Shown here: positions 1 through 5,159 of the stretch, in pieces
Numbering within the stretch: position 1 is the stretch's first letter
Layout: every line of letters begins with the position of its first letter
NCBI GenBank assembly: GCA_946886995.1
Contig: CAMPJU010000113.1
Location: forward strand, 1-5,305
DNA length: 5,305 bases
Reading direction: 5' to 3'
Origin: an uncultured Lysobacteraceae bacterium
GTDB lineage: Bacteria; Pseudomonadota; Gammaproteobacteria; Xanthomonadales; Xanthomonadaceae
Position numbers and translations under genes: made by a program
The notes under the pieces: model-generated
What the model was told of the DNA's origin: nothing
What the model saw: only the letters and a program-made list of their open reading frames with translations
Database searches by the model: none

Positions 1-963
1 CCCCATGCCAGCGCCGAACGGGTATTCATCGGCAACGGCGTCAGCGAGCTGATCGACCTGTCGCTGCGTGCGCTGCTCAACCCGGGCGACGAGGTGCTCC
101 TGCCGTCGCCGGACTACCCGCTGTGGTCGGCCGCGACGATCCTCAACGACGGGCGGCCGGTGTACTACCGGTGCGACGCCGCCAACGGTTTCCTGCCCGA
201 CCCGGACGAAATCGCCGCGCGGGTGTCGTCGCGCACGCGCGCGATCGTGCTGATCAACCCGAACAACCCGACCGGCGCGGTGTACCCGCGCGAACTGCTG
301 GAACGCATCGTCGCGGTCGCCGCCAGGCACCGGTTGCTGCTGATGAGCGACGAGATCTACGACGGGATCCTCTACGACGGCGCCCGCTTCGAACCGCTGG
401 CGCCACTGGCCGGCGACCTGCCCTGCCTGTCGTTCGGCGGCCTGTCCAAGGTGCATCGCGCCTGCGGGTGGCGCGTCGGCTGGGCGGTGCTGTCCGGCGA
501 TCCGCTGGCGTCCGGTGATTTCCACCACGCGATGGACCTGCTGGGCGCGCTGCGGCTGTGCGCCAACGTCCCGGGGCAGCTCGCGGTCGAATGCGCGCTG
601 CACGGCGAGGACACGATCGGCGCGCTGTGCGCGCCCGGCGGCCGGCTGCACGAGGCGCGGCGCATCGTGGCCGAGGCCTGCGCGGGCAGCGAACACCTCG
701 ACCTGGTCGAACCTCGCGGCGCGTTGTACGCATTCCCGCGGGTGGCGGGCGCCGCCGCGCACGGCTTCGACGACCATGCGTTCGCGTTGCGCCTGCTGGA
801 GGACGAGGGCGTGCTGGTGGTGCCCGGATCGAGCTTCAACGTGCCCTACCGCGACCATTTCCGGGTCACCCTGCTGCCCGAGCCGGACGTGCTCCGCGAC
901 GTGTTCGCGCGCATCGAGCGCACGCTCGCCCGCCACGCCTCGCGCACCGCGGCGGTCGCATGA
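1..963 (+). CDS. alaA: AlaA-like alanine transaminase (PLP aminotransferase, 5' end outside window)
   Basis: C-terminal 320 residues of a fold-type I PLP aminotransferase; reading frame 1 is open from base 1, so the gene begins upstream. The family member AlaA interconverts pyruvate and alanine with glutamate/2-oxoglutarate in the cytoplasm. Visible landmarks, numbered from the window edge: the IGNGVSELI segment (10-18), PDYPLW with the PLP-stacking Tyr39, NPNNPTGAVY (from 86), DEIYD with Asp117 (pyridine nitrogen) and Tyr120, the Schiff-base Lys150 in GLSKVHR, and the substrate-carboxylate Arg288 in HFRVTLLPE. Adding 90 to Tyr39, Lys150 and Arg288 gives 129, 240 and 378, the numbers I remember for E. 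coli AlaA (about 405 residues), so about 90 N-terminal residues are missing and there are no large indels. The ATG at 94 is internal and is not the start. The stop overlaps the next gene's start as ATGA. The family is certain; alanine specificity is inferred from close similarity to AlaA. Confidence 0.9.
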   Translation, partial: PHASAERVFIGNGVSELIDLSLRALLNPGDEVLLPSPDYPLWSAATILNDGRPVYYRCDAANGFLPDPDEIAARVSSRTRAIVLINPNNPTGAVYPRELLERIVAVAARHRLLLMSDEIYDGILYDGARFEPLAPLAGDLPCLSFGGLSKVHRACGWRVGWAVLSGDPLASGDFHHAMDLLGALRLCANVPGQLAVECALHGEDTIGALCAPGGRLHEARRIVAEACAGSEHLDLVEPRGALYAFPRVAGAAAHGFDDHAFALRLLEDEGVLVVPGSSFNVPYRDHFRVTLLPEPDVLRDVFARIERTLARHASRTAAVA

Positions 964-1568
964 AGTACCTGGCGCTCGGCGACAGCTACACCATCGGCGA
1001 AGGCGTGCCACGCGACGGACGGTGGCCGGAGCTGATGGCCCGCGCGCTGCGCGCGGAAGGCATCGCGCTCGAGGATCCGCGGATCATCGCGAAGACGGGC
1101 TGGACCACGGACGAACTGGCGACGGCGATCGACTGCGAGGAGCCGCTCGGCCACTTCGACTTCGCGACGCTGCTCGTCGGCGTGAACAACCAGTACCGGG
1201 GACGCAGCGTCGCGGAGTACCGCGGCGAGTTCGCCGAGCTGCTGCGCCGGACGATCCGGTTCACGGGCGGCGAGGCCGGCCGGGTCATGGTGCTGTCGAT
1301 CCCGGACTGGGGCGTGACGCCGTTCGCGCGCGCCGAGAAGCGCGACCCCGCGCAGGTCGCGGGGGAGATCGATGCGTTCAACGCCGCGGCACGCCAGGTG
1401 GCGGAGCAACACGGCGTCGCGTTCGTCGACATCACGGGCACCAGCCGCGAGTGCGGTGGCGAGGACGCGATGCTGGTCGCCGACAAGCTGCATCCCTCGG
1501 CCGCGATGCACGCGTCGTGGGCGGACGCGGCGCTGCCGGTGGCGCGGCGGCTGCTGGCGTCGGCATGA
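960..1568 (+). CDS. SGNH/GDSL-family hydrolase, small cytoplasmic type
   Basis: A 202-residue SGNH hydrolase (esterase/lipase/acylhydrolase fold). The family blocks are visible: block I GDSY with nucleophile Ser9, block II Gly47 in KTGWTT, block III GVNN with oxyanion-hole Gly74 and Asn76, and block V DKLHPS with Asp175 and catalytic His178. Length is typical of single-domain members. The protein begins directly with the first catalytic strand (MKYLALGDSY), with no signal peptide, so unlike periplasmic TesA it should act in the cytoplasm. The start is chosen because the ATG overlaps the transaminase stop as ATGA; the same frame is open further upstream, but that stretch lies inside the transaminase gene and has no family features. 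No strong Shine-Dalgarno is seen, consistent with translational coupling. The substrate cannot be told from sequence; an ester or thioester of a small acyl group is an inference from the family only. Confidence 0.9.
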   Translation: MKYLALGDSYTIGEGVPRDGRWPELMARALRAEGIALEDPRIIAKTGWTTDELATAIDCEEPLGHFDFATLLVGVNNQYRGRSVAEYRGEFAELLRRTIRFTGGEAGRVMVLSIPDWGVTPFARAEKRDPAQVAGEIDAFNAAARQVAEQHGVAFVDITGTSRECGGEDAMLVADKLHPSAAMHASWADAALPVARRLLASA

Positions 1569-1582
1569 CGGCATCCCCGTGA
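1565..1582 (+). other. Five-codon mini-ORF bridging the hydrolase and methyltransferase genes
   Basis: ATG at 1565 overlaps the hydrolase stop (TGA 1566-1568) as ATGA. It reads five codons, M-T-A-S-P, and stops at TGA 1580-1582, which overlaps the GTG (1579-1581) used by the methyltransferase as GTGA. It could act as a reinitiation bridge, or it could be chance in a short linker. A one-base indel here would instead place the methyltransferase in frame with this ATG. No peptide function is proposed. Confidence 0.25.
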
Positions 1583-2277
1583 CGCCCGCCGACGCGACCC
1601 TGCCGCTCGACGCGGCGACCGCGCGCAACGTCGCCACCGCCTTCCTGCCCGAGCGCTGGCACGGCAACCGCTGGCACTACCACTACGCGCTGGCCAAGCT
1701 GCGCACCGATCCGTTGTATCCAGGCGTGGTCGATGCCTTGCGTGGCACGTCCGCGCCGCTGCTCGACCTGGGCTGCGGCATCGGCCTGCTGGCGCACGCA
1801 TTGCGCGCGCACGGCATCGGCCTGCCGTACCGCGGCATCGACAACGACCAGGCGAAGGTCCTCCGCGCGCAGCGCGCCGCGGCGCGTGCGGGGTTGCGGG
1901 ACGTCGCCTTCGACGCCGTCGACCTGGCCGACGGTTCACCGGTGCACCGCGGCAGCATCGCCATCCTCGACGTGCTGCAGTTCGTCGATCCCGCCGTGCA
2001 GGACGCCATGCTGGACGCGGCGGTCGCGATGCTGGTGCCGGGCGCGCGGCTGGTGATCCGCACCGGCCTGGACGACGGCAGCCGGCGCGCCCGCATCACC
2101 CGGGGCGTCGATGCGTTCTCGCGGGCACTGGGCTGGATGAACGCGGGGCCGCGCCGCTACCCGGACGAAGGCGCGCTGCGGACACGGTTCGCCGACGCCG
2201 GCCTACGTGCCGAGTTCACTCCCCTCTACGGGAAGACGCCGTTCAACAACTGGCGCATCGTCGCGGAGCTCCGGTAG
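1579..2277 (+). CDS. Class I SAM-dependent methyltransferase
   Basis: A 232-residue Rossmann-fold methyltransferase of the Methyltransf_11/25 kind. A preceding helical segment (14-55, with WHGNRWHYHYALAKL) leads into motif I DLGCGIG (63-69), the SAM-binding loop. The acidic residues of GIDND (Asp88/Asp90) should hold the ribose hydroxyls. DAVDLAD and the later LDVLQFVDP segment match the strand-4 region near the active site. The protein ends with GKTPFNNWRIVAELR. The GTG start at 1579 is chosen because it lies 10 bases after the hydrolase stop and the next in-frame ATG is deep inside the domain; no clear Shine-Dalgarno is present. The frame continues open upstream only inside the hydrolase gene. 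The substrate is unknown. The C-terminal TPFNNW pattern reminds me of methyltransferases in aryl-polyene/xanthomonadin-type clusters, but this is memory only and no such pathway genes are in view. The last 75 bases overlap the deacetylase gene on the other strand. Confidence 0.87.
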   Translation: MTPADATLPLDAATARNVATAFLPERWHGNRWHYHYALAKLRTDPLYPGVVDALRGTSAPLLDLGCGIGLLAHALRAHGIGLPYRGIDNDQAKVLRAQRAAARAGLRDVAFDAVDLADGSPVHRGSIAILDVLQFVDPAVQDAMLDAAVAMLVPGARLVIRTGLDDGSRRARITRGVDAFSRALGWMNAGPRRYPDEGALRTRFADAGLRAEFTPLYGKTPFNNWRIVAELR

Positions 2278-3042
2278 CACGGTCGCGTAGCCGAGTTCGC
2301 GCAGCCGCTGCAGCAGCAGGGCCACGAGTTCGACGTTGCGGCCGTGGGCGGCCCCTTCGTGCAGCAGCACGATGGCGCCGGGCCGGAGCTGCTTTTCGAT
2401 GCGCGCCAGCGCGCGGGACGGATCGACCTCCACCGCGTCATAGCCGCGCGCACTCCATGCCACGCGGGCCAGGCCGTGGTCGCGCAGCGTCGCGGCCACG
2501 AATGGATTGGCCATCCCGACCACTGCGCGGAACCAGAGCGGCGGCGTCCCGGTGATGCCGGCGAGCACCTGCTGGGTGCGCGCGATCTCCGCGCGCATGC
2601 GGCGCGGCGAGAGCGCCCAGAACCACGCCTGCGGGTGCGTGGTGCTGTGGTTGCCGACCGCGTGGCCGCGCTCGACGATCTCGCGCACCAGCCGCGGGCG
2701 CGCGGCGGCACGATCGCCGACCAGGAAGAAGGTGGCCTTCGCGCCGGCCGCATCCAGCAGTTCCAGCAATTCCAGCGTGTCGTCGGACGGGCCGTCGTCG
2801 ATGGTCAGCCACACGACCCGGTCCCTGGTCGGCAGGCGCGCGAGCACCGGGCTGAACAGGGCCGAATCCGGGACCAGCGTTCCCCACACGAAGGGGGCGT
2901 GCGACAGCAGCATCGCCGGCAACCCCACCTGCCAGCCCAGTCGCCACCACACGAAGGCCACGACCAGCTGCGATGCCGCCAACGCCCAGGCCCAGGCATG
3001 GGGCCTGCGTGGCGGACGATGCAGCGACCGGGGCTCGGGCAT
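2203..3042 (-). CDS. Membrane-anchored polysaccharide deacetylase (NodB domain, carbohydrate esterase 4 type)
   Basis: A 279-residue protein. A basic N-terminus (rich in Arg/Pro, 1-15) is followed by hydrophobic segments at about 16-33 and 38-57, then a NodB domain at about 75-258. Motif 1 is TIDDGP (Asp82 base, Asp83 metal); motif 2 is HSTTH (metal ligands His132 and His136); motif 3 is RAVVGMANPF (Arg172); motif 5 is LLHEG (His228). This family removes acyl groups from N-acetylated sugars in glycans or glycolipids, using a divalent metal. All core residues are present, so activity is plausible. Motif 3 has Val174 where RxPxG-type proteins have Pro. The domain ends near LPEL (256-259); the remaining 20 residues lie opposite the methyltransferase gene. 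ATG 3042 is the only in-frame start near the domain; the frame stays open upstream, into the Grx4 gene, without family features. The hydrophobic region suggests an inner-membrane anchor, with the catalytic domain's side unresolved. The substrate is unknown. Confidence 0.87.
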   Translation of the reverse strand: MPEPRSLHRPPRRPHAWAWALAASQLVVAFVWWRLGWQVGLPAMLLSHAPFVWGTLVPDSALFSPVLARLPTRDRVVWLTIDDGPSDDTLELLELLDAAGAKATFFLVGDRAAARPRLVREIVERGHAVGNHSTTHPQAWFWALSPRRMRAEIARTQQVLAGITGTPPLWFRAVVGMANPFVAATLRDHGLARVAWSARGYDAVEVDPSRALARIEKQLRPGAIVLLHEGAAHGRNVELVALLLQRLRELGYATVLPELRDDAPVVERRLPVEGSELGT

Positions 3043-3062
3043 GGCGCGATCATGCCAGCGCG

Positions 3063-3067
3063 CCTCC
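3063..3067 (-). promoter_or_regulatory. GGAGG Shine-Dalgarno-like site upstream of deacetylase
   Basis: Read on the minus strand this is GGAGG. It stands 20 bases before the in-frame deacetylase ATG (3042), which is too far for normal use, but 9 bases before an out-of-frame ATG at 3053-3051. It therefore does not simply support the annotated start; see the finding on this region. Confidence 0.35.
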
Positions 3068-3071
3068 GTGC

Positions 3072-3102
3072 ATTCATGAACGGGTTTGCGGACGGATTCA
3101 TG
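3072..3102. repeat. Pair of direct ATTCATG repeats
   Basis: ATTCATG occurs at 3072-3078 and again at 3096-3102, 24 bases apart start to start. The first copy is part of the 8-bp palindrome TTCATGAA (3073-3080). The spacing is a little over two helical turns, compatible with paired regulator binding, but the unit is short and could be chance. Confidence 0.35.
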
Positions 3103-3132
3103 CCCCCGGGCGACGCGCGCGGACGCGGCCTT

Positions 3133-3138
3133 TAGACT
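3133..3138 (+). promoter_or_regulatory. Candidate -10 element for the Grx4 gene
   Basis: TAGACT matches four of six positions of the TATAAT consensus, including the key T-A and final T. It lies 28 bases before the ATG and follows two further T residues in otherwise GC-rich DNA. No good -35 is visible about 17 bases upstream. Placement implies a short 5' leader of about 20 bases. Confidence 0.35.
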
Positions 3139-3151
3139 GGGGAGTTTCCCC
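3139..3151 (+). other. Small inverted repeat in the Grx4 leader
   Basis: GGGGA, a GTT loop and TCCCC form a 5-bp hairpin immediately after the candidate -10, followed closely by AAGG (3154-3157), a Shine-Dalgarno candidate 9 bases before the ATG. If transcribed, it would sit at the extreme 5' end of the message, where it could affect stability. The hairpin is short and has no demonstrated role. Confidence 0.25.
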
Positions 3152-3166
3152 GCAAGGCCCCCCGCC

Positions 3167-4093
3167 ATGTCCCTCGACCCCGCGCTCCAGGCCCGCATCC
3201 GCTCGGTGCTCGACGCCAACCGCGTCGTGCTCTTCATGAAGGGGTCGCCGCGGGCGCCGCAATGCGGATTCTCGGCCAAGGCAGTCGGGGCGCTGGCCGA
3301 CACCGGCGTCGAGTACGGCCACGTCGACGTCCTGTCCGACCCGGAGATCCGCGAGGGCATCAAGGTGTACGGCCAGTGGCCGACCATCCCGCAGCTCTAC
3401 ATCGGCGGCGAGCTTGTCGGCGGCAGCGACATCATCGAGCAGATGGCGAACAGCGGCGAACTGCACGCGGCACTCGGCGTGCCGCCCCCCGACCGGACGC
3501 CGCCGTCGATCACCATCGCCCCCGAGGCCGCGCGGATGCTGAAGGAATCCATCGCGAACGCCGGCGAGGGACACGCATTGCAGCTGGCCATCGATGCGAA
3601 CTTCAACGCGCGCCTGCAGCTGGCACCCATCGACCCGAACGCGATCTCCACGGAAGCCGAGGGCATCCGCGCACAGTTCGACCTTGCTTCCGCGCGGCGC
3701 GCCGAGGGCCTGCGCATCGAGTGGGTGGACGACGCTCGCGGCCGCGGCTTGTTCATCGACAACCCGAACGCCCCGCCGAAGGTGCAGTCGATGTCGCCCG
3801 ACGAAGCGGCGCGTCGCGCGGCGGCCGGCGACCTGCTGCTGGTGGACGTGCGCCCCGCCGACGAGCGTGCGCTCGCACAGGCGCCGGTCCCGCATCGCAC
3901 GCTGGACGAGGGCGGGCTCGCGGAACTCGAGGCATTGCCGCCGGACACCGCCATCGCGTTCCTCTGCCACCACGGCAACCGCAGCGCCCAGGCCGCTGAG
4001 CACTTCCGCCAGCGCGGCTTCCGCGACATCCACAACGTCGTCGGCGGCATCGAGGCCTGGGCGGACATCGACCCCAACGTGCCCCGCTACTAG
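3167..4093 (+). CDS. grxD: Grx4-family monothiol glutaredoxin fused to a cysteine-free A-type domain and a rhodanese domain
   Basis: A 308-residue three-domain protein; E. coli GrxD is only about 115. Residues 1-105 are a monothiol glutaredoxin with Cys33 in CGFS, Lys25, the WPTIPQLYIGG segment (71-81) and GGSDI (85-89), the glutathione-contact features. CGFS glutaredoxins bind a shared [2Fe-2S] cluster with glutathione and act in Fe-S transfer. Residues about 114-206 resemble HesB/IscA: ITIAPEAARMLKES at the start and IEWVDDARGRGLFIDNPNA at the end, but none of the three family cysteines is present. Residues 208-308 are a rhodanese domain with VDVRP and the active-site loop CHHGNRS (Cys267). 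Cys33 and Cys267 are the only cysteines. ATG 3167 is chosen because the glutaredoxin fold begins right there and AAGG stands 9 bases before it; an earlier in-frame ATG (3086) adds an unlike stretch. Fusion of Fe-S carrier and sulfurtransferase parts suggests Fe-S assembly or sulfur handling in the cytoplasm. Gene symbol by domain only. Confidence 0.9.
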   Translation: MSLDPALQARIRSVLDANRVVLFMKGSPRAPQCGFSAKAVGALADTGVEYGHVDVLSDPEIREGIKVYGQWPTIPQLYIGGELVGGSDIIEQMANSGELHAALGVPPPDRTPPSITIAPEAARMLKESIANAGEGHALQLAIDANFNARLQLAPIDPNAISTEAEGIRAQFDLASARRAEGLRIEWVDDARGRGLFIDNPNAPPKVQSMSPDEAARRAAAGDLLLVDVRPADERALAQAPVPHRTLDEGGLAELEALPPDTAIAFLCHHGNRSAQAAEHFRQRGFRDIHNVVGGIEAWADIDPNVPRY

Positions 4094-4095
4094 CG

Positions 4096-4635
4096 CTACC
4101 CGCCGAATCCGCCCTCGCGCAGGAACTCGCGTTCCTCCGGCGTGCTCTCGCGACCCAGTGCCGAGTTCCGGTGGGGGAAGCGGCCGAAGCGACGGATGAT
4201 GTCGCGGTGGTGCAGCGCCCACTTCGCCTGGTCCATCGCCTGCAGCAGCGCGACCGCACGCTCCTGGTCGGCCATCGCCTCCGAGTGCTGGAACGGCAGG
4301 TAGCAGAACAACCGGAGCTCGCGTTCGATCTGCGCGTCCTGGCCCGCCTCGACCATTGCCACGGCGAAGTGCCGCGCCAGCGGGTCGGTCGCGTACGCAT
4401 GCCCCGTTCCGCGGAACACGTTGCGCGGGAACTGGTCGAGCAACAGCAGAAGCGCCAGCGAGCCCTCCGCCGTGTCCGCCCAGCCATCCAGTTCGCGCCT
4501 CGCCGCCGCGAAATGCGCCTCGCGGAACCGGCGCTCGAACTGCGCATCGAACGCATCGTCCTTCGCGAACCAGTGCGTCGGCCCGGCCTCGCGCCAGAAA
4601 CTCACCACGTCCGCGGACGTCACGTCGCCAGTCAT
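4096..4635 (-). CDS. DUF924 family protein
   Basis: A 179-residue all-helical protein of the DUF924 family (Pfam PF06041), complete in length. Family signatures seen: VVSFWREAG near the start (10-18), DDAFDAQFERRF (26-37), LLLLDQFPRNVFRGT (63-77) followed by the ATDPLA segment (82-87), the FCYLPFQHSEAMADQE segment (110-125), HRDIIRRFGRFPHRN (143-157), and LGRESTPEEREFL (160-172). The family has no established biochemical function that I can name; its fold is described as TPR-like. It is cytoplasmic, with no signal peptide or membrane segment. The ATG start overlaps the upstream gene's stop as ATGA, and a weak AGG lies 8 bases upstream, so translation is probably coupled. Its stop is two bases from the Grx4 stop on the other strand. 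Family certain; role unknown. Confidence 0.93.
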   Translation of the reverse strand: MTGDVTSADVVSFWREAGPTHWFAKDDAFDAQFERRFREAHFAAARRELDGWADTAEGSLALLLLLDQFPRNVFRGTGHAYATDPLARHFAVAMVEAGQDAQIERELRLFCYLPFQHSEAMADQERAVALLQAMDQAKWALHHRDIIRRFGRFPHRNSALGRESTPEEREFLREGGFGG

Positions 4636-5159
4636 CCTGTCTGCCTGCCGAGCCTGAGGATCAACGTCAATGCCCGGTCATAGCCGACCTCCGTCGCATA
4701 GCGCCTCATGCCGGGACCGATTCCCCGCAGGAGTCGTGCGTAATAGCGGGTCGGAGCATCGACGTCCTCTTCGAGCACGTAGCCGGACTGGATGGCGCCC
4801 TCCAGCCGGTCGAGCGAATACAGCACGCAGTTGAAGGCATCCCGTATTGCCCGCGCGCGCGGAGTTCCATCGACATTGGCTGGATCCAGCGCCGTTGCGA
4901 TGTCTGCCGCGGACACTGGCTCGACGCCGCCACCGGGAACCTCGATGGAGCTGGTCTCGCCGTCGACCAGGTCGAAGGCGATGGCGACCTGTGGATCGTT
5001 GAAGACCTCGTCCATCAGCCGCCACGCCGCCTCGGCGCGCTTCCAGCGCAGCTCCTCTCTGCGCTGGCGAATCGACTGGTACCACTGCACCAGCGCCCAC
5101 AAGGCCGCGGCGGGAAAGGCGATCGTCGCCATCAGGTGATAGGTGTCCTGCGGTGTCAT
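4632..5159 (-). CDS. Membrane-anchored protein of unknown function
   Basis: A 175-residue protein that I do not recognise with certainty. Residues about 9-26 (LMATIAFPAAALWALVQW) form one N-terminal hydrophobic segment, followed by a basic, probably helical stretch (RQRREELRWKRAEAAWRLMD, 31-50), so the rest should lie in the cytoplasm. The soluble part includes FNDPQVAIAFDLVDG (53-67), a Gly/Pro-rich linker, and a helical second half with FNCVLYSLDRLEGAI and YYARLLRGIGPGMRRY. The FNDP start and the Asn-x-x-x-x-Leu-Glu pattern recall DUF4760-type membrane-anchored proteins; this is a weak resemblance. No catalytic motif is visible. Two starts are possible: ATG 5159, sharing one base with the preceding stop, or GTG 5162, in a GTGA overlap with better spacing (8 bases) from a GAGG; ATG is given here. 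It overlaps the DUF924 gene by four bases, so all three genes of this block are likely co-translated. Confidence 0.85.
   Translation of the reverse strand: MTPQDTYHLMATIAFPAAALWALVQWYQSIRQRREELRWKRAEAAWRLMDEVFNDPQVAIAFDLVDGETSSIEVPGGGVEPVSAADIATALDPANVDGTPRARAIRDAFNCVLYSLDRLEGAIQSGYVLEEDVDAPTRYYARLLRGIGPGMRRYATEVGYDRALTLILRLGRQTG

Larger units (their letters stand above)
3043..3166. promoter_or_regulatory. Divergent intergenic region between deacetylase and Grx4 genes
   Basis: This 124-bp stretch separates two start codons pointing away from each other and is the only substantial non-coding DNA in the window. It must carry promoters for both genes unless transcription enters from outside. 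The part around 3068-3102 is less GC-rich than its surroundings and holds the repeated ATTCATG. A plausible -10 lies on the Grx4 side; none is convincing on the deacetylase side. Confidence 0.6.

Noticed and set aside
94..96. ATG as start of the transaminase
   Set aside because: The frame is open to base 1 and the IGNGVSELI segment, conserved in AlaA, lies upstream of this ATG.
515..1582. 355-residue plus-strand frame through the transaminase and hydrolase genes
   Set aside because: Shadow frame of Arg/Ala/Thr repeats; only its last five codons are of interest, as the mini-ORF discussed separately.
846..1939. Two long minus-strand frames (846-1667 and 986-1939) opposite the hydrolase and methyltransferase
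   Set aside because: Low-complexity Arg/Ala/Ser-rich translations with no recognisable domain, opposite well-supported genes.
2344..3135. 263-residue plus-strand frame opposite the deacetylase
   Set aside because: Antisense to all NodB motifs and rich in Arg/Gln/Gly without a domain.
3043..3166. Riboswitch or small RNA gene in the divergent region
   Set aside because: Only a 5-bp hairpin and short repeats are present; no conserved aptamer core or terminator could be recognised.
3098..4222. 374-residue open frame on the minus strand across the Grx4 gene
   Set aside because: It is an antisense shadow of a gene with clear conserved domains; its translation is Arg/Ala/Val-rich with no family motif, as expected in very GC-rich DNA.
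3753..4556. 267-residue minus-strand frame overlapping the DUF924 gene
   Set aside because: The neighbouring frame carries every DUF924 signature; this one is an Arg/Ser/Cys-rich shadow.
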